A program made the translations under genes and the position numbers. Positions 8,109-16,366 of a stretch of 64,000 bases of DNA are shown in pieces (the stretch's first letter is position 1; each line of letters opens with the position of its first letter). Source of the DNA: FACHB-T130 sp042747725 (GTDB taxonomy: Bacteria; Cyanobacteriota; Cyanobacteriia; Cyanobacteriales; FACHB-T130); NCBI RefSeq assembly GCF_042747725.1, contig NZ_JBHZGO010000034.1, forward strand, positions 124,001 through 188,000. Direction: 5' to 3'. The notes below the pieces were generated by a model. That model ran no database searches. It was given only the letters and a program-made list of their open reading frames with translations, and was not told the origin of the DNA.

Positions 8109-8702
8109 TCAGTACATAAGTCCTGAAGTAGCAATTTGCCGAATTGTTGTTACTTGCTGGGCGTATTCTGCATCATCTAAAACAGGTTTTGCTTCCTCAA
8201 TTGCGATCGCGATCGCAATATCGATCCACGACTTACAACCTCCGTATTCCGTGCGGTAAGCGATGATCTGCGCTTGGGGAAGTCTGTAAGTGCGTAGTAG
8301 CAGCACATAAATCGGCTGACGCGGCTTCCATTTGAGGCGATCGCTTACAAATTGCTCGTTCCAAATATGGTACGGTAGCAGCCCTCTCACCGCTGATTCT
8401 TCACTCACAGGCAAAATATCAGTAATTTCCGCCCAAGCACCGATTCGGATGGTTTCTGGATGCCAACCGGAGGGTACTGGTGTCACCAAATTGGAATATT
8501 CTGCTTTCAATAAATCTGGCTGTTGATGTTCATAAGTCGGATAAAGCAAAACTTCTTTTTCGGCAACTGTGAAGCGGTTGTTTTCCTCGCGGATGCCGCC
8601 TTTGCGTAGCAGCATAATCGTTTTGCCTTGTTCTAAGGCATCGACAGCAACCGCCCATTCTTTGAGGGCGTGGGTTGTGGTTGTAGTGGTCGTGGATTGC
8701 AT
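8109..8702 (-). CDS. DUF1802 family protein
   Basis: A 197-residue product with the DUF1802 signature ALKEWAVAVDALEQGKTIML near the start, then LRKGGIREE and LLYPTYEHQ. The family is common in cyanobacteria and has no established function; its size is normal. The N-terminus carries a run of seven threonines from a (ACC/ACT) tract, which may vary between strains. The last codons (LMY-stop) lie in sequence TACATAAGTCCTGA that pairs with GGACTTACG at 8023-8031, so the gene's end abuts or enters another palindromic repeat. It is divergent from the aldo/keto reductase, with about 155 bp between the starts. Confidence 0.8.
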   Translation of the reverse strand: MQSTTTTTTTHALKEWAVAVDALEQGKTIMLLRKGGIREENNRFTVAEKEVLLYPTYEHQQPDLLKAEYSNLVTPVPSGWHPETIRIGAWAEITDILPVSEESAVRGLLPYHIWNEQFVSDRLKWKPRQPIYVLLLRTYRLPQAQIIAYRTEYGGCKSWIDIAIAIAIEEAKPVLDDAEYAQQVTTIRQIATSGLMY

Positions 8703-8857
8703 AAGTATCGGGTATTCTAATTCCAGGGTAACGGCGATCGCCCCATAGGTCAGTTAACATCGTTACTTTGATGCTGGGAACCAAGGAAGCGATCGCATCC
8801 CTTCCCCCCAAGTGTTGCGTAATATGAAGGCAGAACCCTATCAACCAGGATTTACGC

Positions 8858-9817
8858 ATGGAAAAGCGACACTTAGGTACTTCCGACATCCAAATCTCTC
8901 CGATTGTCATGGGTACATGGCAAGCTGGCAAAAAGATGTGGGTGGGAATTGAAGACACCGAGATAATCAAAGCAATCCGGGCGGCATTTGATGCCGGTAT
9001 CACCACAGTTGACACAGCTGAAGTCTACGGTGAGGGGCACTCTGAGCAGATTGTCACACAAGCGCTATCAGATGTGCGCGACCAAGCGATTTATGCAACT
9101 AAAGTGTTTGCCAATCATCTCAAGTATGACCAAGTGATTGAAGCGTGCGATCGCTCTCTCAAAAACTTGAAAACCGACTATATCGACCTATACCAAATTC
9201 ACTGGCCTTCTGGAGTGTTCAAGACTGAAATAGTCCCAATTGAAGAAACCATGAGCGCCCTCAACCATCTGAAAGAACAAGGTAAAATTCGGGCAATAGG
9301 CGTTTCTAATTTCTCCCGCGCCCAGTTAGAAGAAGCCGCCCAGTATGGACGCATTGATAGTTTGCAACCGCCTTATTCCCTATTTTGGCGTTGGGTGGAA
9401 AAAGATTTAACACCTTACTGCGTTGCAAACAATATTTCAATCATTGCCTATTCTTCTCTAGCTCAAGGTTTATTAACTGGCAAATTCGGTTCCGCTCATC
9501 AATTCGATCCAGCAGATAATCGCGCGAAAAATAAGCTCTTTCAAGGGGAGAACTACGAACGCGCCCAGCAAGCTTTAGACAAACTGCGTCCAATTGCCGA
9601 ACGCCATCAGTGTAGCCTTGCTCAACTGGCATTGGCGTGGTTAATTGCCCAACCCCAAGCGAATGCGATCGCTGGTGCGAGAAATGCTCAACAAGCCGTA
9701 GACAACGCCAAGGCGGGTGATATTAAACTATCGGCTGATGAATTGCCGGAAATTGACGCAATTGGGCGGATTGTCACCGATTGTCTAGATGATAGTCCTA
9801 TCATGTGGAATTGGTAA
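8858..9817 (+). CDS. Aldo/keto reductase
   Basis: A 319-residue (beta/alpha)8 NADPH-dependent oxidoreductase. The catalytic tetrad can be read: Asp and Tyr in DTAEVYGEGHSE, Lys in YATKVF and His in YQIHWPSG. GVSNFS and the C-terminal cofactor segment (NAIAGARNAQQ) are also present. It reduces aldehydes or ketones in the cytosol; the natural substrate cannot be told from sequence. An AGGA motif lies upstream of the ATG. It stands alone, divergent from the DUF1802 gene. Confidence 0.9.
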   Translation: MEKRHLGTSDIQISPIVMGTWQAGKKMWVGIEDTEIIKAIRAAFDAGITTVDTAEVYGEGHSEQIVTQALSDVRDQAIYATKVFANHLKYDQVIEACDRSLKNLKTDYIDLYQIHWPSGVFKTEIVPIEETMSALNHLKEQGKIRAIGVSNFSRAQLEEAAQYGRIDSLQPPYSLFWRWVEKDLTPYCVANNISIIAYSSLAQGLLTGKFGSAHQFDPADNRAKNKLFQGENYERAQQALDKLRPIAERHQCSLAQLALAWLIAQPQANAIAGARNAQQAVDNAKAGDIKLSADELPEIDAIGRIVTDCLDDSPIMWNW

Positions 9818-10048
9818 TCAGAACGCAGAGAAATTATCGTTTCAGAATTTCAGGGAGTAAGCCGTGAAAGCGCTGTATCGGTAAAATACAACAATAGCGA
9901 TCGCGGCAACTTTCTCCTATTTAATTAGCAGATTTAACAATAGCAAATTGCTAGTGGCGCACCATCAGCTTATTCGGGCGGCAATAATTCGTAACGGCTG
10001 GCGCGAATCGTGTATCCCTATTGAAGAGAAAGTGTTTCTGGTTGAGTT

Positions 10049-10666
10049 ATGGCAAGTTACCGATCTGCTATTTGGGTCAATAGTTTATCTTTCCTAGTGG
10101 TTATTTCTTTGATTGTCTATACCAAATTGTTTGGTGCCTCAGCAGGAATATTATTCGAGCCGCCACTTGCCCCACCAGATCCGAATGCGGGTTTGTTAAC
10201 TCATACGTTCCAATTATTATGTGCTGTACCGCCCATTGTTTGCACCTTTAGTTTTGCCTTGCTGAGAACGATTCAACCACAACAAAAAGGAAATTTATTT
10301 ATCCTGTATTCAGCAATCATAACCGGAGGTTTTCTCGTCAATGAAATTTTTCGGATTCACATTATTCTTTTAAGAGCAGGGATTCCCAAGTTGATAACCA
10401 TAGTCGTATATGCCATGACTACCTTGGGATACGGATTAGCCTTCAGGCGCAAAATAAAATCAACGCCCTACATTCTACTACTGAGTGGTATCGGTTTATT
10501 GTTCAGCGCGATCGCTGTAGATTCGCTAAAGTTAAGCGGTGATGGAGTTTCTGTCTTGCTAGAGGGTGTCCCAAAGTTGTTCAGCGAAATCAATATTGCA
10601 CTTTATTTTTGGTCTGTCTGCTACGGAGAGATATTGCGATCGCGCAATTCTTCCCCTCATGATTAA
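10049..10666 (+). CDS. Polytopic membrane protein, unknown family
   Basis: 205 residues with about six hydrophobic segments (near 8-30, 50-72, 82-104, 112-130, 138-158 and 180-197). Short loops include a Pro-rich one (FEPPLAPPDPNAG) after the first helix. No catalytic or transport motif is recognised. It lies about 230 bp after the aldo/keto reductase and converges on the ABC genes. The segment between the reductase and this gene holds no other supported feature. Confidence 0.65.
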   Translation: MASYRSAIWVNSLSFLVVISLIVYTKLFGASAGILFEPPLAPPDPNAGLLTHTFQLLCAVPPIVCTFSFALLRTIQPQQKGNLFILYSAIITGGFLVNEIFRIHIILLRAGIPKLITIVVYAMTTLGYGLAFRRKIKSTPYILLLSGIGLLFSAIAVDSLKLSGDGVSVLLEGVPKLFSEINIALYFWSVCYGEILRSRNSSPHD

Positions 10667-10722
10667 ATGAGTCAGCAAAACTCTCCTTCTCTTTGCCTTC
10701 TGTTGTCTCGCCGTTCAAATTC

Positions 10723-11613
10723 TTAACCCTGCGTCACTTCAACATAAATATGCTCTAACCGTACAGGTTGCCGAGAAATCGAATCGAGAGGAATCCCATC
10801 AAAACAGGAGATAATTTCCTTCAGTTCTAGATGTTCTGGTAGCCAAAAAGCTAAGTCATTACCATAACGCCGAGGAGTAAAATTATATTTTTTAGCACGA
10901 GCGATCGCTTGTTCCTCCTCCGGCGTCTCCACCACCACAACTTCCACTGCTGGCACTAATTTCCGCAGTTCTGTTAAACTTCCCTCCGCTAAAATACTAC
11001 CCCCTTTAAGAATCCCGATTTTTTGACAAAGGCGTTCGGCTTCATCTAACAAATGAGTCGTGAGCAGAATCGTAATCCCCTGATTTTTCAGATGCCGAAT
11101 TAACTCCCAAATTTCGTAACGCGCTTCAATATCCAACCCAGTCGTAGGTTCATCCAGAACGATCAACTTAGGCTGATGTACCAAAGCAACAGCAATATTT
11201 AACCGCCGCTGCATTCCACCACTCAACGTTTCCACCGGACTTTTCGCTCTATCTAATAAATTGACAGCCGCCAAACTTGCTTCTACCTGTTGACGCCGCT
11301 GCTGATTCGTTAAGCCATAAATCCGAGCAAAGAAATGGAGATTTTCCTCACAACTTAGGGTTTTATAAAGTAAATTTTCTTGTGGTGCCACACCAATCAG
11401 CTTTTTTGTCGCCTTCGAGACGGGTTGGTTATTAATCTTAATTTCTCCACTATCCGCCCGCAGTAAATTACAAATGATATTAATCGTTGTGGTTTTCCCC
11501 GCTCCATTTGGCCCTAGTAAACCGTAAATTTCTCCGGGTGGAATATGCAGCGTTAACTCCTGTAAAACAGGTCGCGTTCCGTAAGATTTATTTAGCTTCT
11601 CAATTCGCAGCAC
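10723..11613 (-). CDS. ABC-2 type exporter ATP-binding protein
   Basis: 296 residues with Walker A GPNGAGKTTT (about 34-43), ABC signature LSGGMQRRLNIAVAL, Walker B LIVLDEPTTGLD and the switch histidine in LLTTHLLDEAE. This is the CcmA/drug-efflux type nucleotide-binding subunit that pairs with a separate ABC-2 permease. The start is a GTG at 11613 preceded by AGGAAA. The permease gene lies upstream on the same strand (11781-12554), separated by 167 bp of repeat. The exported substrate could be a drug, lipid or polysaccharide; sequence alone does not say. Confidence 0.9.
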   Translation of the reverse strand: MLRIEKLNKSYGTRPVLQELTLHIPPGEIYGLLGPNGAGKTTTINIICNLLRADSGEIKINNQPVSKATKKLIGVAPQENLLYKTLSCEENLHFFARIYGLTNQQRRQQVEASLAAVNLLDRAKSPVETLSGGMQRRLNIAVALVHQPKLIVLDEPTTGLDIEARYEIWELIRHLKNQGITILLTTHLLDEAERLCQKIGILKGGSILAEGSLTELRKLVPAVEVVVVETPEEEQAIARAKKYNFTPRRYGNDLAFWLPEHLELKEIISCFDGIPLDSISRQPVRLEHIYVEVTQG

Positions 11614-11639
11614 AATATTTCCTAATTGATTGCAGGCTG

Positions 11640-11775
11640 AACGATATTTTTAACCCACAGAGGTACGGCAAGAGAACCGCAAAGTATGCCAAGAATAAAA
11701 TTAAACTTTGCTGACCTTTGCGTAAAACTTCGCGTAACTTTGCGTTAAAAAACTATATTGACATCCCCATTCTTA
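11640..11775. repeat. Repeat of GCAAAG/TACGC motifs between the two ABC genes
   Basis: The spacer contains repeated GCAAAGT, TTTGCGTAAAACTTCGCG and ACTTTGCGTTAAAAAAC words. The same vocabulary fills 24398-24503 after argG, so this is a dispersed short-repeat family sitting inside an otherwise tight transporter operon. Confidence 0.55.
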
Positions 11776-11780
11776 ACCTA

Positions 11781-12554
11781 TCAAAGCCTCCTTTCAACAC
11801 TCAGCATCCGCTGGTAGGATAGCCATCCTCCTGCAACCATCAAAATTGCAAACACGCATAAAAACCAAAAGTGAGATGCAATTTCTCCCAGTCCGCTGCC
11901 GTCAGCAGAAACACCTATCAAGGCTTCATTCATGTGATAAATTGGATTAAACTTAGCAAGTTCTAGCAGCGTCTTGGAAAATAGCGAGGTCGGTAAAAAT
12001 GCGCCTCCTAAAATTAATAATGGCACCCCAAATGCTGCCACTAAAGCATTGACATCCTCAGTGCGACGAGCAAACTGCGTACCGAGAATAAATCCTACCC
12101 CAACATAGGAAATAATACTTAGAAAAATAATCAGTATTCCTAGCACAATAGAACCCTGAAACTGAGCATTCCAAAAGGCAGCAATCGTGTAAACTAAAAG
12201 GGCTTGACCGACACCAATACAGCTGTGAGCTAGAAAAATTCCTAAGAAATAAGACGTTCCACTGAGCGGTGAGATAAAAAGACGTTTGAGCGTTTGCTGT
12301 TCTCGCTCCGCCACCACGGTTGCTACACTACCACCCAAGCAACTGAAAAATAGTGCAGCACCCACCAGTGTTGAGGGAGCAGCCTTTTCAAAAGCCTGAG
12401 CCATAGACAGCTTGGCATTTTCTGCCAGAATTACCCCATTAATCAGCAAAACAGAAACTGGAAAAATACACCAAAAAATCAGGCTGCGTCGCCGTCGTAA
12501 CAATTCAATCAAAATTCGCTGGCAAACTGCTAGCGTTTCACGCCCGTATTTCAT
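11781..12554 (-). CDS. ABC-2 type transporter permease
   Basis: 257 residues, about six membrane segments, with an N-terminal cytosolic helix followed by RRRRSLIFWCIFPVSVLLI and the ABC-2 core (FGVPLLILGGAFLPTSLF) near residue 180. It forms the membrane channel for the ATPase at 10723-11613. The order permease then ATPase on the minus strand suggests one operon interrupted by a repeat. Confidence 0.85.
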   Translation of the reverse strand: MKYGRETLAVCQRILIELLRRRRSLIFWCIFPVSVLLINGVILAENAKLSMAQAFEKAAPSTLVGAALFFSCLGGSVATVVAEREQQTLKRLFISPLSGTSYFLGIFLAHSCIGVGQALLVYTIAAFWNAQFQGSIVLGILIIFLSIISYVGVGFILGTQFARRTEDVNALVAAFGVPLLILGGAFLPTSLFSKTLLELAKFNPIYHMNEALIGVSADGSGLGEIASHFWFLCVFAILMVAGGWLSYQRMLSVERRL

Positions 12555-12745
12555 GGTGAGAATTTACCCCAATACCAGATAAATCAATGATTAAGGCACG
12601 CGCTTTCGCAACCTATCTGTAGACGCACGACTACTTAATATGTTCGTGTCGCTGCTGCTAGAATATTAAAATACTCTCGCTTTCCTAAGCCTCCGCCCAC
12701 GGTTTTTCAACAAGATACGCTAGACTTGCTGCGACTGTTGAATCA

Positions 12746-12871
12746 ATGATGAGTGTTGTAGTGGTAGGGGCTGGGTTGACTAGGTTAACTTGTGCCGATG
12801 CTTCTTTGATAACTTTGGCTAGAAAAAATCGACTCAAGTCTGAAAACCTTATGCTACCTGGGATTGGATAG
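12746..12871 (+). pseudogene. Possible remnant of an FAD/NAD(P)-dependent oxidoreductase N-terminus
   Basis: A 41-codon ORF starts MMSVVVVGAGLTRLTCADAS, which resembles the dinucleotide-binding beta-alpha-beta of flavin oxidoreductases (VVVGAGLAGLTCA). After about 20 codons the similarity ends, the ORF stops, and nothing downstream continues the fold before the tRNA. It is best read as a truncated fossil; a chance match is possible. The rest of the 12555-12886 spacer shows nothing else. Confidence 0.4.
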
Positions 12872-12886
12872 CAGCAAGAATGTAAG

Positions 12887-12958
<72 letters not shown>

Positions 12959-13355
12959 TAGGTTTTTAAGTGTATCACAGGCATTCACAGCCAACAACCC
13001 TTTTAGAGAAAGGAAGTGCCGAGTAATCTGCAAGTAACCTGAAATCCAGGAATTCTGACTCAGTTGCAAATAGCGATCGCATCGCATCTGACGATACCTT
13101 GCAACCAGACGCTACTGAGGTTCAAAGCTGCAATCGATTTTTGAGCGGGATGAGCGCCGAACCCAAGATGACAACCTTAATTACATCATTCAATCAAGTG
13201 TTGCCTCAAATCGCCGACATATTTGCTGTCGAGGGAAGCCTACTTATCCTCGCCACCTGTAGAGATGGATGCTCATGCCTCTCTATATAAACGAAACTTT
13301 TTACTTCAGATTCCGCATCATCACCCTGTAAAACCCACCTATTTAGTAGTACTGG
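12959..13355. other. Spacer without a supported gene
   Basis: About 400 bp between the tRNA and the next gene. One HIP1 site near 13074 is present. Short plus-strand ORFs of about 60 codons (13099-13290, 13223-13411) have no recognisable product or ribosome site. I see no clear terminator or repeat. Confidence 0.5.
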
Positions 13356-15098
13356 TTATTGGAGTTTCAGTACCTTGTAAGACCGATTTTGAAAAGCGAC
13401 AGGAAACGTAGAAGGGTGATTCGCTGGAACAATCCAATAGTTAATTATAAAGCGGGATTGAAGCCGTTTAATATCCTCATCCCGAAGTTTTTTATACAGA
13501 CTTTTGAGCTTATTTATAGCATTAGTGGACTCTTCTTTAGTAATATCAAAACCGAGCGCCTTCAGGCGTTCTGCCCAGGCTTGTACATACGGTCGATCCC
13601 AAAGTATCGCTGAACCATCTTTCCAAGTTACGAAAACCGGGCGCTTTGCCAGACCCCGAAACTCTTCCCAACCTGGCAAGCGCGGGTCGGAGAACAACTC
13701 TACTAGGAATTGTGCATCTAAAGGAGTATTGGCACTTGTCCAGTTAATAACTTCTTCCATAGAAGATGAAGGTCGTCTGATCAAAGCTGCATCAAAACTT
13801 CCAGTCTGTGATATGCGATATCGAAAGCTCTTAACTCCCATCACAAAAACCACCAGTGTTAGCAATAAAGCCACACGGTTAGTACTTCCCCGACCAAGAA
13901 TGTAGTACCACACGGGTCGGAAAGTAAGGGCAATCAAACAAACTGCAATGATGTAGGTTCCAACAGGTTGATGCCAAATCAGAATGCTTGAGGCGAAGAC
14001 TACTGCGGCGAGAATCCACCTTGCTTTGCCTCTACTTGCTTCCAGTTGAATCGCACATACTGAAATTAATGCTATTTCAGCAAAGCAATACCACAAGTCA
14101 GTAGCTCTTGCAGGGTGCATGATTATCATTGAAGGTGATTTAGCAATGTAAGCAGCCACAAATGCATAAAACACCCAAAGAATGCTCATTCCAGCCCAAA
14201 TTACACCATGCTTGAAAAGCTTTTCTATCCTCTGTTTATTCTGATAGAGGATAACCAACAGTAATACAATCAATATTGCAAAGTGAGCAAAGCTTTGGCT
14301 GCTCCAAGTAAGCGGATAAAGATGATGGGGAAAACGAAATTTGCTTGCTGCCAGCCACAATTGTTTATCAACGGCTTCTCGACCAAAGGCAGCAGCAGTA
14401 AGATATATAGCTGGTGAAGCTAACAAGAGGAACAAACCGAAAAATAACATCCATTTTTTCCAGGCTCTCCGGTAAGTAGAGTCAAGTAGAAACACTGCTC
14501 CCAAGTATGTTAGGGCGTAAACTCCATACATACTATTCAGGTTAAATCCGATGGCTAGCCAAATAGCACACGGCAGGGGTCGCTCTTTATAAAATGAAGC
14601 TGTTGCTAATAAGAAAAAAGGTATAAAAAAGCCAGTTTGTTCAAAGTAGTCTTCAACTATGGTGCCCGAACCAATAATCGGACTGATTGCTAATGCAAAC
14701 AGTGCCATTGTACCACCAACCGCTAGTTTAGATTGGGGTGCAAAAGCTTGAGCGAGTTGCCCTGCTGCGTAGATAACTAAAATTCTTTCAAATAAAAATA
14801 GCGTCAGCAGTACGGGTTCCAGTGGGATAAAGCGATGAAGCAGCGCCACTCCATACCAAAGTGTGGAAGAGTAATAGGGTAGAGTGGCACCAAATGGGTC
14901 GTTTGGGTAAAGAGAAGGATTGTTTAGGAGATGAACAAGGGGGAGCTGGAGCGCTTGGTTTTGGACATAAACGGCATATCCTGTTTGAAGTAATGAACAG
15001 AAGAAGAATATTAATGTATAGGTAAGGATAGATAGTTCTAGATCAAATACCGATCCTCTTTTACGAGTTGATGGAAGAATCTTGCTTGCACTCGACAT
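13356..15098 (-). CDS. Large polytopic membrane protein with C-terminal soluble domain, possibly GT-C-like
   Basis: 580 residues. About 11-12 hydrophobic segments run from residue 25 to about 425, starting with a helix followed by a periplasmic loop (NNPSLYPNDPFGATLPYYSS), the layout of GT-C-type membrane glycosyltransferases and related cyanobacterial proteins. Residues 440-580 form a soluble tail with INWTSANTPLDAQFLVE and many Lys/Arg residues. No DXD or other catalytic motif can be fixed, so the enzymatic role is only suggested by topology. It is a single gene. The ATG start at 15098 has no strong ribosome site. Confidence 0.7.
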   Translation of the reverse strand: MSSASKILPSTRKRGSVFDLELSILTYTLIFFFCSLLQTGYAVYVQNQALQLPLVHLLNNPSLYPNDPFGATLPYYSSTLWYGVALLHRFIPLEPVLLTLFLFERILVIYAAGQLAQAFAPQSKLAVGGTMALFALAISPIIGSGTIVEDYFEQTGFFIPFFLLATASFYKERPLPCAIWLAIGFNLNSMYGVYALTYLGAVFLLDSTYRRAWKKWMLFFGLFLLLASPAIYLTAAAFGREAVDKQLWLAASKFRFPHHLYPLTWSSQSFAHFAILIVLLLVILYQNKQRIEKLFKHGVIWAGMSILWVFYAFVAAYIAKSPSMIIMHPARATDLWYCFAEIALISVCAIQLEASRGKARWILAAVVFASSILIWHQPVGTYIIAVCLIALTFRPVWYYILGRGSTNRVALLLTLVVFVMGVKSFRYRISQTGSFDAALIRRPSSSMEEVINWTSANTPLDAQFLVELFSDPRLPGWEEFRGLAKRPVFVTWKDGSAILWDRPYVQAWAERLKALGFDITKEESTNAINKLKSLYKKLRDEDIKRLQSRFIINYWIVPANHPSTFPVAFQNRSYKVLKLQ

Positions 15099-15436
15099 AT
15101 CTGGTTTTATAGGAGTATTTGAATTGTTATTTATAATAACTGTTATTTCGTATTTGTGTCGAAATTATTATTTTTTAAGAGAGGATTTATTGAGTAGCAA
15201 GCATTTTATTAAAAATATTAGTTTTATTTATTGAATTTATTAGCAAACATTATAGAAAATGACTTTATATTTCTTAAAGAAGGTTTCAAAGCTAATTCCG
15301 TCAAAATTTCACCTTCTATCAGTCACTGGTCACGATAATCTCATATCTGATTTTAATAGGAGCGATCGCTTGATCTCGGCAACAAGAGCGATCGCGCGAA
15401 CCAGAGCATATCTCAAATTTGTTAAAATTCTAGCCT
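15099..15436. other. AT-rich spacer
   Basis: About 340 bp, very AT-rich at 15110-15280, with two HIP1-type sites near 15362 and 15390. It should carry the promoter of the minus-strand membrane-protein gene. No coding or structured element is recognised. Confidence 0.45.
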
Positions 15437-16366
15437 TTAACCCTCTCCTTGGCTTTCTAACCAAGCAGCCAAATCTGCTACATCCGAAAAATCTAACAAC
15501 GCCTCAGCTAAATCTTCTAACTGGGTGAGAGATAACTGGCGAATTCGCTCTTGCAACTCCGGCTCAACTGTACCGATTCGGCGATTGAGTTGACGCATAA
15601 TCACTGCCAATTCTCCTTCTTGTCTTCCTTGTTGCAACCCTCGTTCTATACCTTGCTGCATCCAACTGGTGACGATTTCCATAACTACCTCCTGTTGTGC
15701 TGGTTCAAACTTGGCTATTTCCGCCTGAAAAATCTCTTCTTCTACTGCATTTAGCTGGAGATAAGTGTCAACAAACCCAGAAATCATCCTCATTCTGGCG
15801 GAATTTACTCGCAACGTTGCTAGCAGACGCAGACACTCAGATTTGACTCTGGGACGGTCTTCAGGCGCTATGTTCATTTTAGCCATGAGCGCACTAGCTA
15901 CTGGATTGTGTTGTTGCAGAAAATCCCGCCAATTCAGGCGATTTAGCTGAATTAGCTGATAGTTAAAGTCCAATACAACTTTATCGGGGAATTCTACGCG
16001 GTGATAGTTGGGCTGTGGAAGTTTCGGGGCATTATAGGAAAAAATAGCAATTGGATATACAGGTTTGGCAAACTTTTCATACAAACGGGCAAAATAGCGA
16101 AACATCCGCCTGCCAAAATTCGCTTGTGGTTGCGCTTGATGTTCTAGGTGAATTAGAAAGTATGTTTCTTGGTCTCTAAATTTAACGTCTACCAATAAAT
16201 CAGCTTCATATTTTTCCCCAGCCGTGACATCTGTAAATATTTCTTTGTCTTGAAACTTGATGGAATCGGGTTCTAGATAGGCAACAATTTCTGGAAAAAA
16301 TAACTCTATAAATTCTATAAAGAACTCGGTGAGCAGTTCCTTGAATAAGCGGTCGTGGTCAATCAT
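15437..16366 (-). CDS. Rpn/YhgA-like PD-(D/E)XK nuclease with DUF4351-type tail
   Basis: 309 residues. The N-terminus MIDHDRLFKELLTEFFIEFI and the core FTDVTAGEKYEADLLVDVKF followed by FLIHLEHQAQPQ are typical of the Rpn (recombination-promoting nuclease)/putative-transposase-associated family. The acidic residues and QAQ element fit a PD-(D/E)XK-like site. Residues about 235-309 contain the GRQEGELAVIMRQLNRRIG linker and a helical tail like DUF4351. Its ATG overlaps the recG stop in an ATGA (16363-16366), so it is translationally coupled to recG. E. coli RpnA homologues are Mg-dependent DNases that raise RecA-independent recombination. The role here is inferred. Confidence 0.85.
   Translation of the reverse strand: MIDHDRLFKELLTEFFIEFIELFFPEIVAYLEPDSIKFQDKEIFTDVTAGEKYEADLLVDVKFRDQETYFLIHLEHQAQPQANFGRRMFRYFARLYEKFAKPVYPIAIFSYNAPKLPQPNYHRVEFPDKVVLDFNYQLIQLNRLNWRDFLQQHNPVASALMAKMNIAPEDRPRVKSECLRLLATLRVNSARMRMISGFVDTYLQLNAVEEEIFQAEIAKFEPAQQEVVMEIVTSWMQQGIERGLQQGRQEGELAVIMRQLNRRIGTVEPELQERIRQLSLTQLEDLAEALLDFSDVADLAAWLESQGEG

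Noticed and set aside
9000..9030. Long ORFs antisense to the aldo/keto reductase and clpC genes
   Set aside because: They mirror codon structure of well-supported genes and have no family features.
13099..13411. Two plus-strand ORFs of about 62 codons (13099-13290 and 13223-13411)
   Set aside because: They overlap each other, lack ribosome sites and recognisable products, and one runs into the end of the minus-strand membrane-protein gene.
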